A stretch of DNA of 64,000 nucleotides, taken from assembly GCF_016598615.1 (NCBI RefSeq), contig NZ_CP066831.1:9238001-9302000 (forward strand). Reading direction: 5' to 3'. The position numbers and the translations under genes were made by a program. Source of the DNA: Streptomyces liliifuscus. Its GTDB lineage: Bacteria; Actinomycetota; Actinomycetes; Streptomycetales; Streptomycetaceae. This document shows positions 57,992 through 64,000 of this stretch, in pieces; position 1 is the stretch's first letter, and each line of letters begins with the position of its first letter. The notes beneath the pieces are model-generated. The model searched no databases, had not been told where the DNA came from, and was given only the letters and a program-made list of their open reading frames with translations.

Positions 57992-60331
57992 ATGCCGACT
58001 CCGGAACACGCGGCCGCCCGGCCCGAGCAGACACCCGAGGTCTCCCGGGACCACGACACGCGGAGCCCCCTCTATCTGGACCCGGACGCCGCCGTCGACG
58101 CCCGGGTCGCCGACCTGCTCGCCCGGATGACCCTGCGGGAGAAGGCCGGTCAGCTCAACCAGCGGATGTACGGCTGGGACGCCTACCGCCGCACCCCGGA
58201 CGGCTTCGAACTCACCGAGGAGCTGTACGCCGAGACCGACCGCTTCGCCGGCCTCGGCGCCCTGTACGGACTACTGCGCGCCGACGCCTGGTCGGGCATC
58301 GACCACTCGACCGGCGTGGGCGCGGCCGACGGCGCCACGCTCGCCGACCTGGTGCAGCGCCATGTCATGGAAAGCAGCCGCCTCGGCATCCCGGCGCTCC
58401 TCGTCGAGGAGGTCCCGCACGGCCTGATGGCCCTGGACGGCACGGTCCTGCCGGTCAACCTGGCCGTCGGAGCCACCTGGGATCCCGAGCTGTACGAGCA
58501 GGCCGCCGCCCATGCCGCGGCCGAACTGCGGGCCCGCGGCGGCCATGTCGCCCTCGTCTCGGCCCTGGACCTCGCGCGCGACCCCCGCTGGGGCCGTACC
58601 GAGGAGTGCTTCGGCGAGGACCCGTATCTGGCCGCCCGCCTCACCGAGGCGCTCGTGCGCGGCATGCAGGGTCGATCCGGTTGCGCGGACGGGCAGTTCG
58701 CCGAGGACAAAGCAGCCGTGGTGCTCAAGCACTTCGCCGGACAGGGCGCCACCGTCGGCGGCCGCAACTCCGCGGAGTCCGAGCTCGGGCCCCGCGAACT
58801 CCACGAGATCCATCTCCCCGCCGCCCGGGCCGGGGTCCGGGCGGGCGCCGCCGCCGTCATGGCCGCCTACAACGAGGTGGACGGCGTCCCCTGCGCCGGG
58901 AACCGTGCCCTCCTCGACGGGCTGCTGCGTCGCCGCTGGGGCTTCGATGGGCTGGTCATGGCGGACGGCCTGGCCGTCGACCGGCTGGCCCGGATCACCG
59001 GCGACACGGTCTCGGCGGGCGCCCTCGCGCTCAACGCGGGTGTCGACCTGAGTCTGTGGGACGACGGCTTCACGCACCTGGAAGAGGCCGTCGAGCGCGG
59101 ACTCGTCCAGGAGGACGTGCTCGACGCCGCCGTCGCCCGGGTGCTGCGTCTGAAGTTCCGCCTCGGTCTGTTCGAACGGCCTTGTGTCGAAGGCCGGTTG
59201 ACTCCTCCGTCCCCGGACCGTGGCCGGGAACTGAGCACCGCCCTGGCCCGAGGCGCGGTCACCCTCCTCCACGACGACGGGGGAGTCCTGCCCGTCCGCC
59301 CGACGGTGTCCCGCATCGCGGTCCTGGGCCCGCACGCCGCCGCCACCGCCCACCAACTCGGCGACTACACGGCCCCGCAGAGCCCAGGCGCCGGCGCCAG
59401 TCTCCTGGACGGGCTGCGGCGACTCGCCCCGCGCGGAGTGGACGTCCGCCACGCCCGCGGCTGCGCCCTCACCGGCGACGACCTCTCGGGGATACCCGAG
59501 GCCATCGCCCAGGCCGGCGGCTCCGACCTGGCCGTGCTCGCGCTCGGCGGCAGCAGCGCCCGTACCCCCGAGACCGACTTCGCCGCCAACGGCGCGGCCC
59601 TCGGGGCCGTGTCCGAGATGACCTGCGGAGAGGGCGTCGACCTCGCGGGGCTGCGGCTCGGCAGGGCCCAACACGCCCTGCTGGAAGCCGTCGTGGCGAC
59701 CGGCACCCCCACGGTCGTGGTCCTGGTGCAGGGCCGTCCGCACGCCGTCCCGGAGGCGGCGGAACGCGCGGCCGCGCTGCTCACCGCCTGGTACCCGGGC
59801 CCGTGGGGCGGCGACGCGATCGCCGAGGTACTGCTCGGCCTTGCCGAACCCCTCGGCCGCCTCCCCGTCTCCGTACCCCGGTCGGCCGCGCAACTGCCCG
59901 TCTACTACAACCACAAGGACACCGAGTACGGGACTTACGTGGACGAAGACGCCGAGCCGCTCCACTCCTTCGGGCACGGGCTGTCGTACACGACCTTCGA
60001 CTACGGGCCGCCGAGTCTGTCCGGGCACACCGTCGCGGTCGATGTCACCAACACCGGGGAACGGGCCGGGCGTACCGTCGTCCAGCTCTACATCCGCCGG
60101 CTGGTCACGCCCGTGTGGCCGCGCACGCTCGAACTGCGTGCGTTCAGGAGCGTAGAGCTCGATCCCGGGGAGACCCGCACGGTCGTCATCCCGCTCGGCG
60201 CCGACCAACTCGCGCAGGTCGGCGCCGACTTGGAGACGGCCGTGCTGCCCGGCACCATGGAGATCCGGGTCGCGGCATCGGCGCGGGCCGCGCTGAACGC
60301 CGTACCGGCCGTGCTGCGGATCGGGGACTGA
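57992..60331 (+). CDS. GH3 beta-glucosidase
   Basis: This 779-residue enzyme has the GH3 N-terminal barrel (LREKAGQLNQRMYGWDAYRR, VLKHFAGQGATVGGRNSAES) with a nucleophile-like Asp in VMADGLAVD (Asp325), a middle alpha/beta domain (HAAATAHQLGDYTAPQSPGA), and a C-terminal fibronectin III domain (VAVDVTNTGERAGRTVVQLY). No signal peptide, so it acts inside the cell. It lies next to a sugar importer and probably releases glucose or a related sugar from imported oligosaccharide. Confidence 0.9.
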   Translation: MPTPEHAAARPEQTPEVSRDHDTRSPLYLDPDAAVDARVADLLARMTLREKAGQLNQRMYGWDAYRRTPDGFELTEELYAETDRFAGLGALYGLLRADAWSGIDHSTGVGAADGATLADLVQRHVMESSRLGIPALLVEEVPHGLMALDGTVLPVNLAVGATWDPELYEQAAAHAAAELRARGGHVALVSALDLARDPRWGRTEECFGEDPYLAARLTEALVRGMQGRSGCADGQFAEDKAAVVLKHFAGQGATVGGRNSAESELGPRELHEIHLPAARAGVRAGAAAVMAAYNEVDGVPCAGNRALLDGLLRRRWGFDGLVMADGLAVDRLARITGDTVSAGALALNAGVDLSLWDDGFTHLEEAVERGLVQEDVLDAAVARVLRLKFRLGLFERPCVEGRLTPPSPDRGRELSTALARGAVTLLHDDGGVLPVRPTVSRIAVLGPHAAATAHQLGDYTAPQSPGAGASLLDGLRRLAPRGVDVRHARGCALTGDDLSGIPEAIAQAGGSDLAVLALGGSSARTPETDFAANGAALGAVSEMTCGEGVDLAGLRLGRAQHALLEAVVATGTPTVVVLVQGRPHAVPEAAERAAALLTAWYPGPWGGDAIAEVLLGLAEPLGRLPVSVPRSAAQLPVYYNHKDTEYGTYVDEDAEPLHSFGHGLSYTTFDYGPPSLSGHTVAVDVTNTGERAGRTVVQLYIRRLVTPVWPRTLELRAFRSVELDPGETRTVVIPLGADQLAQVGADLETAVLPGTMEIRVAASARAALNAVPAVLRIGD

Positions 60332-60361
60332 CGGCCGGTCGCCGCGCGGCCTGCGAACCCG

Positions 60362-61264
60362 TCAGAGCTTCACGGCCCCCGACGAGACCCCCTTGTAGAA
60401 CCACCGCTGGGTGATCACGAACAGCACCAGCACCGGGATGACGGAGATCACCGAACCGGCCATCACCACCCGCTGGTCATAGCCGAACGACGAACTCTGC
60501 AACCGCGAGAGACCGAGCGTCAGCGTCATGTGCTCCTCCGAGCGCAGCACGATCAGCGGCCAGAGGAAGTCGTCCCAGGCGCTGATGAACGTGTTGATGG
60601 TGACCACCAGGATCGCGCCCCACGCGGACGGCAGATACAGGTGCCGGAAGCGCTGCCACTCGCCCGCGCCGTCGAGCATCGCCGCGTCCTCGATCTCGCG
60701 CGGCACCGCCATGAACGCGGCGCGCATCAGCAGCACGTTGATGGCACCGACGAACCCGGGCAGCCACACGCCCACCAGGTTGTCCACCAGACCCAGGTCC
60801 CGGATGCTCAGGAACAGCGACACCATGATCGACTCGAAGGGGAACATCATCGAGGCGATCAGCACGACCCAGACCGCCTTGCGGCCCTTCCAGTTGGGCT
60901 TGGAGAGCATGTAGCCGGCCGTGGTGGAGAACAGCAACTGGCTGCCGACCGACAGGACGACCACGAACATGCTGTTCCTGATGTACGTGGCCACCGGCAC
61001 CTGGTCGAAGACCGCCCGGTAGGCCCGCAGGGTCGGCTCGTGCGGAAACAGCGAGGCGTGCGCGCCGAAGACGTCCTCGCCGGTGCTCTTCAGCGATGCC
61101 AGGAGCTGCCAGACCAACGGCCCGACGGTGATGCCGAGCACGAAGAGCAACAGCAGGTAGCGGACGACCAGTTCGCGGGGGCGGCCGTAGTCCCGCCAGC
61201 GCGGGAGCAGCCTCCTGCGAGGTGCGGTCTCGGTCGCGTTCGAGGCCGCGGTCGCGGTCGTCAT
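60362..61264 (-). CDS. sugar ABC transporter permease 2 (MalG type)
   Basis: This 300-residue permease has MalG-like features: a first helix in LLLLFVLGITVGPLVWQLLA and the EAA loop VPREIEDAAMLDGAGEWQRF. ATG 61264 follows GAGGGAGGACGAGTC and overlaps the previous stop. It pairs with the upstream permease. The ATPase gene is missing, as in Streptomyces CUT1 systems that share MsiK. Confidence 0.88.
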   Translation of the reverse strand: MTTATAASNATETAPRRRLLPRWRDYGRPRELVVRYLLLLFVLGITVGPLVWQLLASLKSTGEDVFGAHASLFPHEPTLRAYRAVFDQVPVATYIRNSMFVVVLSVGSQLLFSTTAGYMLSKPNWKGRKAVWVVLIASMMFPFESIMVSLFLSIRDLGLVDNLVGVWLPGFVGAINVLLMRAAFMAVPREIEDAAMLDGAGEWQRFRHLYLPSAWGAILVVTINTFISAWDDFLWPLIVLRSEEHMTLTLGLSRLQSSSFGYDQRVVMAGSVISVIPVLVLFVITQRWFYKGVSSGAVKL

Positions 61265-62280
61265 GACTCGTCCTCCCTCGTCAGCCGCTGCGCCAGCAGG
61301 GTCAGCCCCAGCGTCAGCAGGAACAGCGCCACACTGACCGCCGAGCCGTAGCCGGCGTTGCCGGTGATCGGGTCGAGGCCGACGTCCTTGATGTAGAAGG
61401 GCAGCGTGCGGTCCGCGCCACCGGGTCCGCCGGTGGGGCCGCCGAGCATGTAGAGCTCGGTGAACACGCGCAGCGAGCCGATGCCGGTGAGGGTGCCGAC
61501 CAGCATCATGGCCTGTCGCACACCCGGCACGGTGATGTGCCAGAAGCGGCGGACCGCACCGGCGCCGTCCATGGACGCCGCCTCGTGCAGTTCCTTCGGC
61601 ACGTTCCCCAGCGCGGCCAGGTAGAAGATCATGTACCAGCCGAGCCCCTTCCACAGGGTCAGGCCCATCGCGGAGAACAGGATCAGCCACGAGTCGGACA
61701 GGAACGGGATGGCGTCCCTGATCAGATGGGCCTTCTCCAGCCAGGTGTTGACCAGCCCGTCGTCGGCCAGCAGCCACTGCCAGCTCAGACCGACGACCAC
61801 GCTGGAGGCGAGGACCGGGGTGTAGAAGGCGGAGCGGAAGAACCCGATGCCCGGCAGGTTCTTCTCCACCAGGACGGCCAGCAGCAGCGGCAGCAGCACC
61901 ATCAGCGGTACGACGACCAGCGCGTACAGGATGCTGTTGCGGGTCGCCAGCCAGAAGTCCGAGTCGTCCAGCATCCGGGTGTAGTTGTCGAGCCCGACGA
62001 AGCTCGCGGCGCCGCCGAGCGGCTTGGCGTCGGTGAACGACAGCAGGAGCGTGTTGAGGAACGGGAACACGCCGAAGACCACCGCGCAGACGATCGCGGG
62101 GGCGGTCCACAGCCAGGGCAGCCACCAACGGCGGTACAGCGCGGCGCCGTTGGCGCCGGGAGCGGGGCCGGGCAGCACCGCCCGGCCCAGTCGGCGTATG
62201 CGGGACGGGGCCGCGCCCGGCACGGAGGCTGTGTGCTCCGCACCGGACGCGGACACCGGCTTCGCGGTCTGCGTCGCCAC
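61261..62280 (-). CDS. sugar ABC transporter permease 1 (MalF type)
   Basis: The 339-residue product starts at GTG 62280, just after the binding-protein stop. It has six expected helices, with LPWLWTAPAIVCAVVFGVFP first, and a clear EAA loop (VPKELHEAASMDGAGAVRRF) for ATPase contact. The first 50 residues are Ala/Gly/Pro-rich and probably disordered. Confidence 0.88.
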   Translation of the reverse strand: MATQTAKPVSASGAEHTASVPGAAPSRIRRLGRAVLPGPAPGANGAALYRRWWLPWLWTAPAIVCAVVFGVFPFLNTLLLSFTDAKPLGGAASFVGLDNYTRMLDDSDFWLATRNSILYALVVVPLMVLLPLLLAVLVEKNLPGIGFFRSAFYTPVLASSVVVGLSWQWLLADDGLVNTWLEKAHLIRDAIPFLSDSWLILFSAMGLTLWKGLGWYMIFYLAALGNVPKELHEAASMDGAGAVRRFWHITVPGVRQAMMLVGTLTGIGSLRVFTELYMLGGPTGGPGGADRTLPFYIKDVGLDPITGNAGYGSAVSVALFLLTLGLTLLAQRLTREDES

Positions 62281-62282
62281 GA

Positions 62283-63653
62283 TCAGCCTGCCTGCTTCAG
62301 CAGGTCGTCGGCCTTCTCCTGGGCGTCCTTCACGGCCTGCTCCGGGCTCTTCTTGCCCTGCATGGCCAGCTGCACCTGGGACACGATGGCCTTCTGCACG
62401 GCCGGGGAGAGGTTGGTCTGGTAGGCCGTGGTGGTCTTGAGCTGCTCGGCGACGAGCTTGCGGGCCTGGGAGAAGGGGTCGCTGCCGGTCGCGTTCTGGA
62501 AGAACGGGTCGTCCAGCGAGGTCGTGGTCGTCGGGAAGATCACGACGTTCGGGTCCTTGCACCAGGCCGTCTGGTTCTCGGCGTTGGTGAGGAACTTGGC
62601 GAACGCCAGCGCGGTGGGGGCGTGCTTGCTGGTCGCGGCGACCGAGATGTACTGAGGGGCGGCCGTGGTGTGGCCGAGCGCGTCGAAGGGCTGCTGGCCC
62701 ACACCGGTCTTGGCGTACACCGACGGGCTGTTCTGCTTCACGAAGCGCACGAAGCTCGGGTTGGTCGAACCGTAGGCGACCTGGCCCTGGCTGTACGGCG
62801 TGGAGGGGTCGTTGCTGGAGGACAGCGAGTCCTTCGGCATGGCGCCCTCCTTGTACAGCCTCGCCATCCAGGCCACCCACTGGGCGGTCCTCGGATCGTC
62901 GGCGAAGACGGCGGACTTGCCGTCCGCGGACAGCGTCTTGATGTCCATCTGGTCCCAGTCGGCAGGGATCCGCCAGATCGGGTTGGCCATCGTCGCGTAG
63001 TACTTGCCCTTGGCCGACTTGGCGATCTTCTCGTAGTCGGCGAACAGGCCGAACATGGTCTTCGGCGGCTTCGCCGGGTCGATCCCGGCCTTCTTCAGCA
63101 TGTCGGTGTTGTAGGTGAGGAGGACGCCGCCGGTGTACCAGGGCAGCACGCTGTGCGCCGCCTTCCCCGAGGCGTCCTTGTAGGTGCTGGACTTCCAGAA
63201 CGCCGGGACGAACGGCTTGGCGGCGTCAGGGTCCTTGACGCCCACGTCGAGGAGGTAGCCGGCCTTGGTGAGTGCGGTCGCCGTGGGGGCGTCGACGTTG
63301 ATCACGTCCGGCATGGTGCAGCCCTGGGCGTCGGCGACGGTGCGCTGGGTGAACGTGCTGTCGCCGGGGTCGTCGATCCACTTGACCGAGGTGCCGGGGT
63401 TGGCCTTCTCGAAGTCCTTGATCACCCCGTTGAAGAAGTCCCCGAAGTCCTTCTTCAGGTTGGTCGTCTGGAAAGTGATCTTTCCGTCGACGTCACCGGT
63501 GAGCTTGCCCGACCCGACGTTTCCCTTGTCGACCTTGCAACCGCCCGCGGTGGCGCCACCGTCGTCGGAGCCGCCGGAGAGGCCGCAGCCTGCGGCCGTC
63601 AACGTCAGTACGACGAGCCAGGCCAGGGATCCGGTCAGTCTTCTTGCGCGCAT
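62283..63653 (-). CDS. sugar ABC transporter substrate-binding lipoprotein
   Basis: The 456-residue product has a lipoprotein signal (LTAAGC, Cys23) and an SBP_bac_1 domain (ITFQTTNLKKDFGDFFNGVI, then VLPWYTGGVLLTYNTDMLKK and FAKFLTNAENQTAWC). ATG 63653 follows GGAGGGCAGCA. It is the first gene of the importer operon. The sugar cannot be read from the sequence; nearby genes suggest a beta-linked or amino-sugar oligosaccharide. Confidence 0.9.
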   Translation of the reverse strand: MRARRLTGSLAWLVVLTLTAAGCGLSGGSDDGGATAGGCKVDKGNVGSGKLTGDVDGKITFQTTNLKKDFGDFFNGVIKDFEKANPGTSVKWIDDPGDSTFTQRTVADAQGCTMPDVINVDAPTATALTKAGYLLDVGVKDPDAAKPFVPAFWKSSTYKDASGKAAHSVLPWYTGGVLLTYNTDMLKKAGIDPAKPPKTMFGLFADYEKIAKSAKGKYYATMANPIWRIPADWDQMDIKTLSADGKSAVFADDPRTAQWVAWMARLYKEGAMPKDSLSSSNDPSTPYSQGQVAYGSTNPSFVRFVKQNSPSVYAKTGVGQQPFDALGHTTAAPQYISVAATSKHAPTALAFAKFLTNAENQTAWCKDPNVVIFPTTTTSLDDPFFQNATGSDPFSQARKLVAEQLKTTTAYQTNLSPAVQKAIVSQVQLAMQGKKSPEQAVKDAQEKADDLLKQAG

Positions 63654-63814
63654 TGCTGCCCTCCTGAGACCCAGTCTGCTGCTGGTTCAATTCACCAACT
63701 TCGACTCCGATTGATGAAAAGGTGGACCAGAATTCATCGGAGGTCAATGGGTGCTGTGTTGCTTTTAGGTTCCGGACACGGTCGGCGCGCGGTCGGTGCA
63801 CGGCCGCAGGGCGG
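63654..63814 (-). promoter_or_regulatory. upstream region of sugar importer operon
   Basis: This 161-bp gap is AT-richer than its surroundings. Read leftward, TTGACC is followed after 17 bases by CACCTT, a weak promoter candidate, about 70 bp before the start. A TCATCAATCGG and GAATTGAACC region lies between promoter and gene and could carry an operator. Confidence 0.3.
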
Positions 63815-64000
63815 TCAGTGCCGGTGCTCGTGGTCCGGGTGCGACGGATCGCCGGGGTGCTCGTGCCCGGCGGCGTACACCACCCCGGCGCGCGCCCGGT
63901 CGAGCCAGGCGAAGAAGGCACGCCGGCCGGCGGACCGGCGCAACTCCTGGGCGACACCCTCGCGTACGCCCCCGTAGGGCAGGCGGTCAGAGGTGTCCGT
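63815..64000 (-). CDS. C-terminal part of an unidentified protein (partial)
   Basis: Only the last 61 residues are in the window; the frame is open to the edge. They include LPYGGVREGVAQELRRSAGR, RRAFFAWLDRARAGVVYAAG and a His-rich end (HEHPGDPSHPDHEHRH). The helix and His-rich tail resemble the ends of some actinobacterial proteins annotated as peptidyl-prolyl isomerases or malonyltransferase-like, but I cannot decide from this fragment. Confidence 0.55.
   Translation of the reverse strand, partial: TDTSDRLPYGGVREGVAQELRRSAGRRAFFAWLDRARAGVVYAAGHEHPGDPSHPDHEHRH

Noticed and set aside
1..64000. tRNA, rRNA or tmRNA genes
   Set aside because: I found no cloverleaf-like sequence with a T-loop consensus and no rRNA-like stretch while reading. 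A dedicated covariance-model scan could not be run and would be decisive.

Overview
The window is high-GC actinomycete DNA, almost certainly Streptomyces: coding GC is very high, GTG and TTG starts are common, genes overlap by GTGA/ATGA, a common Streptomyces intergenic repeat is present near 37.7 kb, and a nickel-type ABC operon carries a match to the Streptomyces Nur box. It falls into two parts: a prophage or phage-derived element (position 1 to about 37.35 kb, left end outside the window) and ordinary chromosome (about 37.35 to 64 kb).

Prophage. Positions 1-1.7 kb hold a leftward hypothetical gene and a two-HTH XRE repressor candidate. Across an operator-rich 148-bp gap lies a rightward Cro-like gene. 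Positions 1.95-12.35 kb are a tightly overlapped rightward early operon of mostly unknown small proteins: several HTH and zinc-finger proteins, small membrane proteins, two winged-helix replication-like proteins, and five palindromic iterons inside the second of these (candidate origin). Positions 12.4-13.6 kb are a terminator-rich cassette with a small HTH protein and a DUF732-like lipoprotein. The late operon (13.6-33.7 kb) is a complete siphovirus morphogenesis set: HNH nuclease, small and large terminase, portal fused to a MuF-like domain, HK97 prohead protease, major capsid, head-tail connectors, tail tube, tail chaperones joined by a -1 frameshift, tape measure, a large minor tail protein, an amidase endolysin and two holin-like proteins.

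Right accessory part (33.8-37.2 kb). After a terminator come a pterin carbinolamine dehydratase gene operonic with an XRE/TPR regulator, three divergent overlapping unknown genes and a small XRE regulator. They end against the first 77 codons of an aldehyde (succinate-semialdehyde) dehydrogenase gene, cut at about 37.35 kb. That cut is my candidate attR. No integrase, tRNA or CRISPR array is visible in the window.

Chromosome. In order: NUDIX hydrolase plus ATP-dependent DNA ligase (LigB type); a thioredoxin-reductase-like flavoprotein divergent from an XRE-cupin regulator; a three-gene operon of a quinone oxidoreductase and two acyl-CoA dehydrogenases; a nickel-type ABC importer (nikABCDE) behind a Nur-box-like operator; a secreted phosphodiesterase-like protein, a small membrane protein, a phosphodiester glycosidase-like protein and a DUF779 protein; then a glycan-use locus. 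That locus holds a NagZ-like GH3, a clan-A glycosidase with an apparent ATC start, an N-acetylglucosamine-kinase-like protein, a 15-nt tandem repeat array, a GH3 beta-glucosidase, and a convergent CUT1 sugar ABC importer without its own ATPase.
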